Shown piece after piece: positions 10,998 through 19,573 of a stretch of 64,000 nucleotides of DNA. Location: positions 52,664-116,663 of the forward strand of contig NZ_SLVX01000020.1 of assembly GCF_004341885.1 (NCBI RefSeq), given 5' to 3'. A program made the position numbers and the translations under genes. This stretch comes from Shinella granuli. Lineage in GTDB: Bacteria > Pseudomonadota > Alphaproteobacteria > Rhizobiales > Rhizobiaceae. Positions within the stretch are counted from its first letter, which is position 1. Each line of letters opens with the position of its first letter. The notes beneath the pieces were generated by a model. It saw only the letters and a list, made by a program, of their open reading frames with translations, was not told the origin of the DNA and ran no database searches.

Positions 10998-11026
10998 ATC
11001 CCCGGCGCGCCCTGCGCGCCGGGGAT
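10998..11026 (+). terminator. Terminator after aceA and the small gene
   Basis: A perfect 13-bp GC-rich stem (ATCCCCGGCGCGC / GCGCGCCGGGGAT) with a CCT loop is followed by TTTCAT. It sits between the plus-strand small gene and the convergent LysR-type gene, so it can end transcription from both sides. Confidence 0.85.
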
Positions 11027-11027
11027 T

Positions 11028-11900
11028 TCATATGCGGCTTGGCCGTTTGCCGGCGAAAAGATCGGCATGGCTCTTGAGCAGCCGGAACAGGCGGTCGCAG
11101 ACGATGCGGATGTCGCGCCGGTGCCGGTCCTCGCCGTTTGCGACGATCCATTGAGGATGCCGCAGGGCGCGGATCTCCTCTCCCGCCCGCTCCAGCTCCG
11201 GATCGAGATCGCCGACGAAGCAGGGAAGCACGGCAAGGCCCGCCCCGGCGCGCACGAGGTCGAGCAGCGAGCGCGGCCGACTGACGAGAACGGCGATCGT
11301 GCCCTCCGCCCGTTCGTGCGGCCAGCGCAGATAGGCGGAGACCGCATCCTCCTGTGACACGGCCAGCCACCGGCCAGCGAGTGCCTCCCCGGAATTTTTC
11401 CGCCGATAGGCCGCATAGGCGACCTCGCCTGCGAGCCGGCTGACCAGGGTCGGTTCCGATGGCTGGATGGCGCGGATGCCGACATCCACCTCGCGGTGCG
11501 CGAGTGTCGCGCGGCGCTCGGAGACGGAGAGGTCGAGGCGGAAGGGATCGCGCTCGGTGCAGATGGCCGAAAAGTTCTCGCAGATCAGCCAGGTTACCCA
11601 GGTGCCGGCCATCAGCCGCACGACGCTCGCGCCCTGCCCCTCCTGCCGCCAGCTCTCGACGCCGCGCACGACCGCTTCCATGGCGAGAAGCTGGCCGAAC
11701 AGCGCCTGCCCGTCGCCCGTGAGCCTGTAGCCGGTCTGGCTGCGCAAAAAGAGCGGCCGGCCGATCGCCTCCTCCAGTTGCAGCACGCGCCGGCCCACCG
11801 TCGCGGGGCTGAGGCCGGATACCTGCGCGGCTCCGGTGAGCCCGCCCTGCCGGGCGACATCGAGAAAGATGCGATAGGCTTCCCAGGACATGTCTTTCAT
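11028..11900 (-). CDS. LysR-type transcriptional regulator
   Basis: This protein is 290 residues long from the ATG at 11900 (MKDMSWEAYRIFLDVARQGGL). The N-terminal winged helix-turn-helix (AAQVSGLSPATVGRRVLQLEEAIGRPLF, shown in part) is that of LysR regulators, followed by an effector-binding domain. An ATG at 11891 would also work; a longer reading to 12161 only adds a basic, unlike-protein tail across the promoter. Two near-identical 14-mers (TTCATGAATGAAAA and TTCGTGAATGAAAA) 34 bases apart overlap and precede its start and may be its own operator. The target is unknown; the divergent 48-residue ORF is one candidate. Confidence 0.85.
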   Translation of the reverse strand: MKDMSWEAYRIFLDVARQGGLTGAAQVSGLSPATVGRRVLQLEEAIGRPLFLRSQTGYRLTGDGQALFGQLLAMEAVVRGVESWRQEGQGASVVRLMAGTWVTWLICENFSAICTERDPFRLDLSVSERRATLAHREVDVGIRAIQPSEPTLVSRLAGEVAYAAYRRKNSGEALAGRWLAVSQEDAVSAYLRWPHERAEGTIAVLVSRPRSLLDLVRAGAGLAVLPCFVGDLDPELERAGEEIRALRHPQWIVANGEDRHRRDIRIVCDRLFRLLKSHADLFAGKRPSRI

Positions 11901-12057
11901 GAATGAAAAACATAGTGCGGAATTTGCCGTTCGTGAATGAAAATCTGAACGGTAATCTGCCTCTAGAAACCCGGCGCGGACAGCACCCTTCCCCAATCGA
12001 AAGCCCGACGCGCCTTCGGCGCCGCGGCTTGCCGTTGCCCTTTGAAAGGAGACAGAG

Positions 12058-12204
12058 ATGTCGGACCTGTTCGGACTTGTCGTGCTCGTGGAGCTTTCCC
12101 GGAAGAGCGCGCGCCGAAAACACGAATTCGTGCACCTGCTCGATACCACGCCGGTCCGCACCCGGCTCCGTCGCCTTGCAAGAGCCCTGGGTCTGCGGAA
12201 ATGA
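12058..12204 (+). CDS. Small basic protein, 48 residues
   Basis: An ATG at 12058 with GAAAGGAGACAGAG in front opens a 48-codon frame that reads MSDLFGLVVLVELSRKSARR at its start and ends LARALGLRK. A perfect terminator hairpin begins two bases after the TGA. The strong ribosome-binding site plus immediate terminator argue for a real gene. It is rich in Arg and Lys in the second half and hydrophobic at the start. I do not recognise a family. It is divergent from the LysR-type gene, from which it may take its regulation. Confidence 0.6.
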   Translation: MSDLFGLVVLVELSRKSARRKHEFVHLLDTTPVRTRLRRLARALGLRK

Positions 12205-12206
12205 AA

Positions 12207-12227
12207 AGGCCCGGCAAAGCCGGGCCT
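12207..12227 (+). terminator. Terminator after the 48-residue ORF
   Basis: A perfect 9-bp stem (AGGCCCGGC / GCCGGGCCT) with an AAA loop lies between the small plus-strand ORF and the convergent chemoreceptor stop at 12247. It probably serves both strands. Confidence 0.8.
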
Positions 12228-12246
12228 CTCGCTTGGTGGGCCGGCC

Positions 12247-14769
12247 TCACGCCGCGCGGTAGATCGCCTGCTCGTCCGCTTCCAGGCGGAACTGCTCGAC
12301 GAGCATCATCAGCGTGTCGGCCTCGTTCGCCAGCTTGCGGCTCGCCGCCGTGGTGACGTCGACCATCGAGGCGTTCTGCTGGGTCATCTGGTCCATCTGG
12401 TTGACGGAGCCATTGACCTCCTGGAGCGCCGCCGCCTGGTCGCGGCTCGCCGTCGCCATCATGTCCACATGCTGGCTGACGGTGACGATCTGCTGGCTGA
12501 TCGCGGCGAGCACCGCACCCGTCTCCTGCACGAGGTGGGAACCGGCGCTGACCTCGCTCGTCGATTTCTCGATGAGGCCCTTGATCTCGCGGGCGGCGCT
12601 GGCCGAGCGCTGGGCAAGCTCGCGCACTTCCTGCGCGACGACCGCAAAACCCTTGCCGGCCTCGCCCGCGCGGGCGGCCTCGATGCCGGCATTGAGGGCA
12701 AGCAGGTTGGTCTGGAAGGCGATGTCGTCGATCACCTCGATGATCTGCTCGATCTGGCGCGAGGCGGCCTCGATGCGGCCCATGGCCGCGATCGCATTGC
12801 TGACGACGGCGGCGGAGCTGTCGGCGCTGCGCTTGGTCGTGCCGACGACGATGTTCGCCTCATGCGCCCGCTCGGCGGAGGAGCGTACGGTCGCGGTGAT
12901 CTGCTCGACGGCGGCGGCCGTTTCCTCCAGCGAGGACGCCTGGGATTCGGTGCGCTTGGCGAGCGCATCGCCCGATTGCAGCATCTCTGCGCCGCTGCGC
13001 TGGATCGACAGCGCATTGTTGCGGATCTGGCCGAGCGTGTCCTGGAGGCGCGTCAGCGAGACGTTGAAGTCCTGGCGAAGCTGTTCCAGGCGGCCGGAGA
13101 ACGGCGTGTCGATCTGGCGCGACAGGTCGCCCTGCGCCAGGCGTTCGAGACCGGCGGCCAGCGCGCTGACGGCAAAGTCGATCTCGCGGTCAAAGGCCTG
13201 CTTTTCGGCATCGTTGCGGGCGCGTTCGGCTTCCGCCGCGTTGCGCTGCTGCTCGCTTTCGGCCTCCACGCGGATCTTCGACAGGGCGTTCTCCTTGAAG
13301 ACGCCGAGCGCGCGGGCCATGTCACCGATCTCGTCGGCGCGGCCTTCGCCGGTGATGCCGGTGTCGAGGAAACCGTCCGCCAGGCGGCGCATGGCGCCGG
13401 TGATCTGGCTGATCGGCCCCTTCAGCGTCAGCACCAGCGCGATGCCGGCGAGGACGGCGATCGCGGCGCCCGCGACGGTCGCGAGGATCGAGACCTGGTT
13501 GGCCTTTTCACGCTCGGTGCCGGCACTGGTCTTCTGCTCTTCGGCGAACTGGCTGAGAAGGTTCCAGATCGTGTCGATGGACTGGCCGGCGGCCTCGAAA
13601 TCGGCGGTCCGCTCGGTGCTGATCTTCACCAGCGCGGCGCTGTCCGCATCGATGCGATCGAGCACCGGGCGCAGTGCGTCGTCGACCGCGTCGAAGAAGG
13701 GAAGGTCGCTCGCGCTGCCGCTCAGCGCCTTCATGTCGATGCGCAGGATGGACAGGTTGCCGAGCAGCTTGACGCGGTTCTGCTCCGACGTCTGGCCGAG
13801 GAACCGGACGGCGGCGACCTCGATGTCGTCGATCGAGGACACCAGCTTGCGCGTGGCCGACAATACCGCCTCGGACTTGATGATCGGCTCGTCGAGTTCG
13901 CTGAAGATGCGGGTCGCCTCACGCATCTTTTCCGATGCGGCGCCCTGGAGCTGGATGGTGACCTGGCGGAAGCGGTTCACCCGGCGCGCGATTTCCGGCA
14001 CCGTGACGCTCGCCGGATCCGACGAGGAGAGCAGGCCGCCCAGCTCGTCGATCGTATTGCGGATGGTGATCGAGACGACCTTCTGGTTCTTCGGCAGGAT
14101 CATCGCGATCGAGCGCTCGGTCTTGGAAATGAAGGGATAGCGCTCCTTGATGACCTTTAGCTGGTCGTCGGGCGTTGCCCCGCGGCTGAACTCGGAGAGG
14201 AGGTCGCCGAAGAACTTGCTGGCATTGGTCAGGCGCTCGGCCTCACGCAGCATGCTCTTTGCGGCATTCTCGTTCTGCCGCACCGTGCGCTGCAGCTTCG
14301 TCGCCTCGTCGAGGATCTTCACCTGCTCGCTGGAGAGGTAGTTGAGGTTCTTGGCCATGGTCTCATGCAGGCCGTTCTCGCTGACATAAAGCGACCAGAG
14401 CCCGTCCATGCGGGCCTCGATATCCTTGGTCTGCGCCTGCGCGTCCACCAGCTTGGACTTGTCGGCGTCGGGCGCAAGGCCATCGATCGTCGCCTGGAGA
14501 ACCGCATCCTGCGCCTTCAGGCGCTCGTGCACGGCATCGCGGCTCTCTTCGCTGGTGTTCTGCAGGAACCGGTTCATGCCGGCATAGACGTCCTTGAAGC
14601 CGCTCAGCGACTGGAGGACGCTGTTGGAAATCTCCATGCGGCCCTGCAGCAGGCCGGAGGCATAGAGCCCGGTGAAGCCCACGGCGCAGATGCTGAGCAC
14701 GAAGGGCAGGATGAAGACCAGGACCTTCGTCTGGATCTTGAAGCGGGCGAGAATCTTGTCAATGAACAT
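12247..14769 (-). CDS. Methyl-accepting chemotaxis protein
   Basis: This transmembrane chemoreceptor is 840 residues long from the ATG at 14769 ([17 protein letters not shown]). The first membrane helix is at about 15-37. A long helical periplasmic sensor of roughly 400 residues follows, then a second helix ([20 protein letters not shown]), a HAMP domain, and a signalling domain with the conserved tip ([20 protein letters not shown], then [19 protein letters not shown]). The large all-helical sensor resembles the helical bimodular type, but the ligand cannot be read. There is no C-terminal CheR-binding pentapeptide of the enteric type. An upstream in-frame ATG at 14916 is less likely, because its 49 extra residues are not protein-like. 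It is a single-gene unit. Confidence 0.93.
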   Translation of the reverse strand: MFIDKILARFKIQTKVLVFILPFVLSICAVGFTGLYASGLLQGRMEISNSVLQSLSGFKDVYAGMNRFLQNTSEESRDAVHERLKAQDAVLQATIDGLAPDADKSKLVDAQAQTKDIEARMDGLWSLYVSENGLHETMAKNLNYLSSEQVKILDEATKLQRTVRQNENAAKSMLREAERLTNASKFFGDLLSEFSRGATPDDQLKVIKERYPFISKTERSIAMILPKNQKVVSITIRNTIDELGGLLSSSDPASVTVPEIARRVNRFRQVTIQLQGAASEKMREATRIFSELDEPIIKSEAVLSATRKLVSSIDDIEVAAVRFLGQTSEQNRVKLLGNLSILRIDMKALSGSASDLPFFDAVDDALRPVLDRIDADSAALVKISTERTADFEAAGQSIDTIWNLLSQFAEEQKTSAGTEREKANQVSILATVAGAAIAVLAGIALVLTLKGPISQITGAMRRLADGFLDTGITGEGRADEIGDMARALGVFKENALSKIRVEAESEQQRNAAEAERARNDAEKQAFDREIDFAVSALAAGLERLAQGDLSRQIDTPFSGRLEQLRQDFNVSLTRLQDTLGQIRNNALSIQRSGAEMLQSGDALAKRTESQASSLEETAAAVEQITATVRSSAERAHEANIVVGTTKRSADSSAAVVSNAIAAMGRIEAASRQIEQIIEVIDDIAFQTNLLALNAGIEAARAGEAGKGFAVVAQEVRELAQRSASAAREIKGLIEKSTSEVSAGSHLVQETGAVLAAISQQIVTVSQHVDMMATASRDQAAALQEVNGSVNQMDQMTQQNASMVDVTTAASRKLANEADTLMMLVEQFRLEADEQAIYRAA

Positions 14770-15009
14770 TGGCGGAACATCCGTTGTCGGCGTGCTCCAC
14801 CCCTGCCTCCTTTCGAGGCCTCCCCAGGATTCGGACGCCGGATTACCGACTTCATGCGGCCGCAATGCCGCGTATCCGGGGGAGCAGTCATTGCCAGCCG
14901 CGTCGACATCCGTCATGGGGACGCGGCATCCGGAACCCTATGCGGCGGATGATCGACGGCAATCTTTAAAATTCCATCACCATTTAAACCGATTTATGAC
15001 AATCGGTGG

Positions 15010-15147
15010 TCAGAGCGCGGCAATGGCGAGGGCAAGCACGAGACCGGCGGCAAGCGAGCAGTGAATGCCGATGAGAACGAGACGGCGACGGCTTTCCAAA
15101 GCGGCGGCGACGGCAATGGCACGGGCGGGGCGGCGTCTTGCAGGCAT
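15010..15147 (-). CDS. Possible small membrane protein, 45 residues
   Basis: A frame from the ATG at 15147, with CGGAG nine bases upstream, encodes MPARRRPARAIAVAAALESR followed by a hydrophobic stretch (LVLIGIHCSLAAGLVLALAIAAL, shown in part) that would span the membrane once. Positive residues before the helix predict a cytoplasmic N-terminus. It lies alone between the chemoreceptor and the YhiN-type gene. No family is recognised and the evidence is only the ribosome-binding site and topology. The rest of the 537-base gap between its two neighbours shows nothing else convincing. Confidence 0.4.
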   Translation of the reverse strand: MPARRRPARAIAVAAALESRRRLVLIGIHCSLAAGLVLALAIAAL

Positions 15148-15306
15148 TGGGCGATACTCCGTTACGCGAAAACAGACACCCGGATGATCCGGCCAGCCGG
15201 CCCACATCATGTTGTCTCCGCCACCACGGTGGAAGGCCGGAAACGCCGACATTGCAAGAGCATCCGCCCCGAGGTCTTAAAAGACGGTAAAGACCGCCTC
15301 GCGAAG

Positions 15307-16488
15307 TCAGGCGTGCCCGCCCGCGGCATGGCCCGATGCCCAGGCCCATTGGAAATTGTAGCCGCCGAGCCAGCCCGTGACGTCCACCGCCTCGCCGATG
15401 AAATAAAGCCCCGGCACCGCCTTGGCGGCCATGCTGCGGGAATCGAGCGCGGCGGTGTCGACGCCGCCGAGCGTGACTTCGGCGGTCCGGTAGCCTTCGG
15501 AGCCCGGCGGGCGCAGGCGCCAATCCCTGAGGCGCTGGAGAAGCGCCTCGATGCGGCGGCCCGATTGTTCGGCAAGCGGCCCGTCGATGCCGAGCTCGGT
15601 GACGAGGAGCTGGGCGAGTTTCTTCGGCATGTGCTCGGCAAGCACGGTCTGCACCGCCTGCCGGCCGTTTTCCCGCCGCGCCGCCGCAATGGCCGCGGCG
15701 AAGTCCACGTCGGGGCAGAGGGTGAGCGCGATCTCCTCCCCTTCCCGCCAATAGGACGAGATCTGCAGGATGGCCGGGCCGCTGAGGCCCCGGTGGGTGA
15801 AGAGCGCCGCCTCGCGGAACTCCGCCTTGCCATGGCGGGCGACGACATCGACCGCCACGCCCGGCAAGCCCTCATGGGCGGCGAGCATTGCAGGATCGAG
15901 CGTCAGGGGCACGAGGCCGGCGCGGGTTTCGGTGACGGTAAGCCCGAATTGTTCGGCGATGCGATAGGCGAACCCGGTTGCCCCCATCTTGGGGATCGAC
16001 TTGCCGCCCGTGGCGACGACGAGCGAGGAAGCCTCGACCGTGCCGTGCTCCGTCACAACGCGGAACGCCCGGCCGTCGTGCTCGACGGCACCGATCGGCG
16101 TGGACAGCCTGAGCTCCGTACCCGCCGCCTTCATCTCGGCGAGCAGCATGGCAATGATGTCCTTCGCCGAATTGTCGCAGAAGAGCTGGCCCAGCGTCTT
16201 CTCGTGCCAGGGGATGCGGTGGCGCTCGACGAGATCGAGGAAATCGCGCGGCGTATAGCGGGCGAGCGCCGACTTGCAGAAATGCGGATTGGCCGAGAGG
16301 AAGTTCTTTGGCCCGGCATGGATGTTGGTGAAGTTGCAGCGCCCGCCGCCGGAGATGCGGATCTTCTCGCCGGGTGCGCGCGCATGGTCGACGACGAGCA
16401 CGCGGCGCCCGCGCCTGCCCGCCTCGATGGCGCACATCATGCCCGCTGCGCCTGCCCCGATGATGACGACGTCCCGCCGTTCTGCCAC
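15307..16488 (-). CDS. HI0933/YhiN-family flavoprotein (NAD(P)/FAD-dependent oxidoreductase)
   Basis: This 393-residue protein is read from a GTG at 16488, which has AAGGA eight bases upstream; an ATG at 16539 would place a better ribosome-binding site inside the gene. The FAD-binding Rossmann motif VVIIGAGAAGMMCAIEAGR is at the extreme N-terminus. GEKIRISGGGRCNFTN and the C-terminal GLYFIGEAVDVTGWLGGYNFQWAWASG are hallmarks of the HI0933/BaiN-type family. The reaction is unproven; one member, BaiN, acts on bile-acid intermediates in gut clostridia, which is not expected here. It is divergent from puuA across a 169-base region. Confidence 0.88.
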   Translation of the reverse strand: MAERRDVVIIGAGAAGMMCAIEAGRRGRRVLVVDHARAPGEKIRISGGGRCNFTNIHAGPKNFLSANPHFCKSALARYTPRDFLDLVERHRIPWHEKTLGQLFCDNSAKDIIAMLLAEMKAAGTELRLSTPIGAVEHDGRAFRVVTEHGTVEASSLVVATGGKSIPKMGATGFAYRIAEQFGLTVTETRAGLVPLTLDPAMLAAHEGLPGVAVDVVARHGKAEFREAALFTHRGLSGPAILQISSYWREGEEIALTLCPDVDFAAAIAAARRENGRQAVQTVLAEHMPKKLAQLLVTELGIDGPLAEQSGRRIEALLQRLRDWRLRPPGSEGYRTAEVTLGGVDTAALDSRSMAAKAVPGLYFIGEAVDVTGWLGGYNFQWAWASGHAAGGHA

Positions 16489-16584
16489 GTATGCGATCCT
16501 TGTTTGCCTCTCCTTTCCGCCATCGCGGCCGAAAGTCAATCGGGGCGGGAAAAACAGATTTTCTTGAAAAATTCGCGTTTTCTA

Positions 16585-16596
16585 CCCCCCGGGGGG
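16585..16596. promoter_or_regulatory. C6G6 palindrome between the YhiN-type gene and puuA
   Basis: The perfect 12-bp palindrome CCCCCCGGGGGG sits in an otherwise A/T-rich divergent intergenic region, 61 bases before the puuA start. It is too short and G/C-only to be a normal terminator. A protein-binding site is possible, but this is only a guess. Confidence 0.25.
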
Positions 16597-16657
16597 AGCT
16601 AGCCAAGGAATAAACTCCGTCTATGATGGCTTTATCGTCAATCAAACCCGGTGTCTC

Positions 16658-18097
16658 ATGCCGTCCAAAAAGAAAGTCGTTACCCCCACAATCGAAAAAG
16701 CCGCACGCTCTACCAAAATCCCTCCCGCCATCAGCGTGCCGCGCGGGGTAAAGACCTGGAAGGACGCCGCAGACTGGCTTCGCGCCCGCGGCATCGAAGA
16801 CATCGAATGCATCACGCCGGACCTCGCAGGGGTTCCGCGCGGGAAAATGATGCCGTCGTCGAAGTTCACCTCCAACACGTCGCTCGCCTTGCCCTCCGCC
16901 CTCTATCGCCACACGATTTCCGGCGACTATCCGGAGGAGACCGGCAATTTCCGCTATGAGCCGCGCGACAGCGACCTGAAGCTGCTGCCCGACCTTTCGA
17001 CGCTGTCCGTCGTGCCGTGGGAGACAGACCCGACCGCGCAGGTCATCTGCGACATTGTCGGCTCGACCGGCGAGAATGTGCCCTACACGCCGCGCAACGT
17101 CCTGAAGAACATCGTGCAGATGTATCGCGATCGCGGCTGGAAACCGGTCGTGGCGCCCGAGATCGAGTTCTATCTCGTCGCCGTCAACGACGACCCCGAC
17201 TATCCGCTGCATCCGCCGAAGGGCCGGTCCGGCCGCTCCATCCAGGGCGGCCAGGGCTATTCCATCGCGGGGATCAACGAATTCGACGAGCTGATCGACG
17301 ACATCTACCACTTCTCCGAAAAGCAGGGGCTCGAGATCGACACCCTGATCCACGAGGAGGGGCCGGCGCAGCTTGAGATCAACCTGCGCCATGGCGATCC
17401 GATCGAGCTTGCCGACCAGGTGTTCCTGTTCAAGCGCACGATCCGCGAGGCGGCGCTGAAGCACGGCATCTATGCCACCTTCATGGCCAAGCCCATGCAG
17501 GGCCAGGCGGGGTCGGCGATGCACATCCACCAGTCGGTGGTGGAGATCGAGACGGGGAGAAACGTCTTCTCCAACCCTGACGGTTCGGCGTCGAAGGAGT
17601 TCTTCCACTTCATCGGCGGCATGCAGGCCTATGTGCCGAAGACGCTCGTCATGATGGCGCCCTATGTGAACTCCTACCGGCGCCTGACGCCGGACATGTC
17701 GGCGCCGGTCAACAATGCCTGGGGCTACGACAACCGCACGACGGCCTTCCGCGTGCCGGTGTCGGACGCGGCCGCACGGCGCATCGAGAACCGCCTGCCG
17801 GGATCGGACGCCAATCCGTATCTGGCGCTGGCGGCCTCGCTCGGCTGCGGCCTGCTCGGCATCATGAACGAGCTGGAGCCGACGGCGCCGACGGAGGACA
17901 CCGCCAACGAAGGATCGATCGACCTGCCACGCGGGCTTCTCGAAGCCGTGTCGCTGCTCGAATCCGACCCGGCGCTGGCCGAGGTGCTGAGCGCGGAGTT
18001 CATCGGCCTCTATGCCGGCGTGAAGCGTGGCGAGTTCGAGACCTTCATGCAGGTGATCAGCCCCTGGGAACGCGAATTCCTGCTGCTCAACGTCTGA
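16658..18097 (+). CDS. puuA: Gamma-glutamylputrescine synthetase (glutamine synthetase family)
   Basis: This 479-residue member of the glutamine synthetase fold should ligate glutamate to putrescine using ATP, the first step of the Puu pathway. The catalytic-core segments are visible: EIEFYLVAVN, HEEGPAQLEINL (glutamate site), AGSAMHIHQSV and NRTTAFRVP. The N-terminal extension (MPSKKKVVTPTIEKAARSTK) is variable in such proteins. The following puuB gene, coding for the next enzyme, and the potFGHI importer in the same window support putrescine over other amines. It could also be a GlnT-like or other gamma-glutamylamide synthetase. The ribosome-binding site before the ATG is weak. Confidence 0.85.
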   Translation: MPSKKKVVTPTIEKAARSTKIPPAISVPRGVKTWKDAADWLRARGIEDIECITPDLAGVPRGKMMPSSKFTSNTSLALPSALYRHTISGDYPEETGNFRYEPRDSDLKLLPDLSTLSVVPWETDPTAQVICDIVGSTGENVPYTPRNVLKNIVQMYRDRGWKPVVAPEIEFYLVAVNDDPDYPLHPPKGRSGRSIQGGQGYSIAGINEFDELIDDIYHFSEKQGLEIDTLIHEEGPAQLEINLRHGDPIELADQVFLFKRTIREAALKHGIYATFMAKPMQGQAGSAMHIHQSVVEIETGRNVFSNPDGSASKEFFHFIGGMQAYVPKTLVMMAPYVNSYRRLTPDMSAPVNNAWGYDNRTTAFRVPVSDAAARRIENRLPGSDANPYLALAASLGCGLLGIMNELEPTAPTEDTANEGSIDLPRGLLEAVSLLESDPALAEVLSAEFIGLYAGVKRGEFETFMQVISPWEREFLLLNV

Positions 18098-18193
18098 GCG
18101 GCCCGGCGGTCCGGGCCGCCCGACAAGATCCGAGTCTCAGAGCGGCCGGCGCCCCGGCGCGCCGCCGCACCCTCTCGAACATGAGTGTGTGCA

Positions 18194-19477
18194 ATGCCCT
18201 GGCAAAGCCCGATTTCTCCCGGCATCTCCTGGTATGAGGCCAGCGTCGGCGAACGTCCCCAATATGCCCCGCTCGACGGCTCGGTCGACACCGATGTCGC
18301 CATCGTCGGCGGCGGTTTCACCGGCCTGCAGGCCGCCTACAATCTTGCGAAGAAGGGCGTCAGCGTCACGCTCATCGAGGCACACCGCTTCGGAGACGGC
18401 GCGTCGGGCCGCAATGGCGGCCAGCTCGGCACCGGCCAGCGCGCCGAGGCGGAGAGCCTGGAAGCCGAGCTCGGCTTCGAACGCGCCAAGGCGCTGTTCG
18501 ACCTTGCGGAGAACGCCAAGCGGCACATCCACGATTTCGCCGAAAGCCAGGCCCTCGACATCGACTATGTTCCGGGCCAGCTCAATGTCAGCCACAAGGC
18601 AAGCTACGAGAAGGAATTCCGCGACCATATCGAGATCGCCGCGACCCGCTTCGGCTACAAGCACCTGAGCTACATGGACCGGGCGGAGACCGAGGAACGC
18701 GTCGGCTCGAAGCGCTTCTTCTTCGGCATGCGCGATACCGGCACCGGCCATATCCACCCGCTGAAACTCCTCGTCGGCGTCGCCCGCGCGGCCAGGGCCG
18801 CCGGCGCCGGCCTGCATGAGAAGACCCCTGCCCTGAAGATCGAACGGACGGGCGGCAAGGCTGTCATCACCACCGCGAAGGGCACGATCCGTGCCGACAG
18901 GGCGCTGATCTGCTGCAACGCCCATATCGGGAACCTGGAGCCGAAGACGGCCGCGCATGTCATGCCGATCCGCTCCTTCATCGGCGCGACCGTGCCGCTC
19001 GACAAGTTCCCGTCGATCATTCCCGGCGGCGAGGCGATCGCCGACACGCGCTTCGTCGTACGCTACTTCCGCAAGACCCGCGACGGCCGCCTGCTTTTCG
19101 GCGGCCGGGAGGCCTATTCGGAAAATCTCGACGACATGACGCCGCCCATCCGCCGGCAGATCGAGGAGGTCTATCCGGAGCTGAGGGGCATCGAGCTGAC
19201 CCATGCCTGGGGCGGCTCCGTCGGCATCACCATGCCGCGCAAGCCCTATGTGCGCGAGGTCATGCCCGGCATCACCTCGATCGGTGGCTATTCCGGCCAC
19301 GGCGTCATGCTGTCAAACTATTGCGGCAAGCTCTATGCCGAGGAAGTGACCGGCGGCAGCGCGGAACTCGACCACCTGAAGGCTCTGAAAATCCCGGCCT
19401 TCCCCGGTGGTGCCCGGTTCCGCTCGCCGCTTCTGTTCCTCGCCATGACGTGGTACGCGCTACGCGACAAGCTCTGA
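18194..19477 (+). CDS. puuB: Gamma-glutamylputrescine oxidase (FAD-dependent)
   Basis: This 427-residue FAD enzyme of the DAO family is read from the ATG at 18194 (MPWQSPISPGISWYEAS); a GTG three codons upstream is possible. The dinucleotide-binding motif VGGGFTGLQAAYNLAKKG lies near residues 38-55, and the C-terminal GGYSGHGVMLSNYCGKL and AWGGSVGITMPRKPYV are typical of PuuB/OrdL. It oxidises gamma-glutamylputrescine to the aldehyde, releasing ammonia and hydrogen peroxide. It follows puuA by 96 bases. The later Puu steps are not nearby, so they must be encoded elsewhere. Confidence 0.87.
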   Translation: MPWQSPISPGISWYEASVGERPQYAPLDGSVDTDVAIVGGGFTGLQAAYNLAKKGVSVTLIEAHRFGDGASGRNGGQLGTGQRAEAESLEAELGFERAKALFDLAENAKRHIHDFAESQALDIDYVPGQLNVSHKASYEKEFRDHIEIAATRFGYKHLSYMDRAETEERVGSKRFFFGMRDTGTGHIHPLKLLVGVARAARAAGAGLHEKTPALKIERTGGKAVITTAKGTIRADRALICCNAHIGNLEPKTAAHVMPIRSFIGATVPLDKFPSIIPGGEAIADTRFVVRYFRKTRDGRLLFGGREAYSENLDDMTPPIRRQIEEVYPELRGIELTHAWGGSVGITMPRKPYVREVMPGITSIGGYSGHGVMLSNYCGKLYAEEVTGGSAELDHLKALKIPAFPGGARFRSPLLFLAMTWYALRDKL

Positions 19478-19573
19478 TCGAGTCGGAAGCACCGATTTTG
19501 TTGCGTTGCACTCTGGTGTTTTTAAATCGATTAGATTATAACACCCGGCAACAGAACGAGATCGAGATATCCG

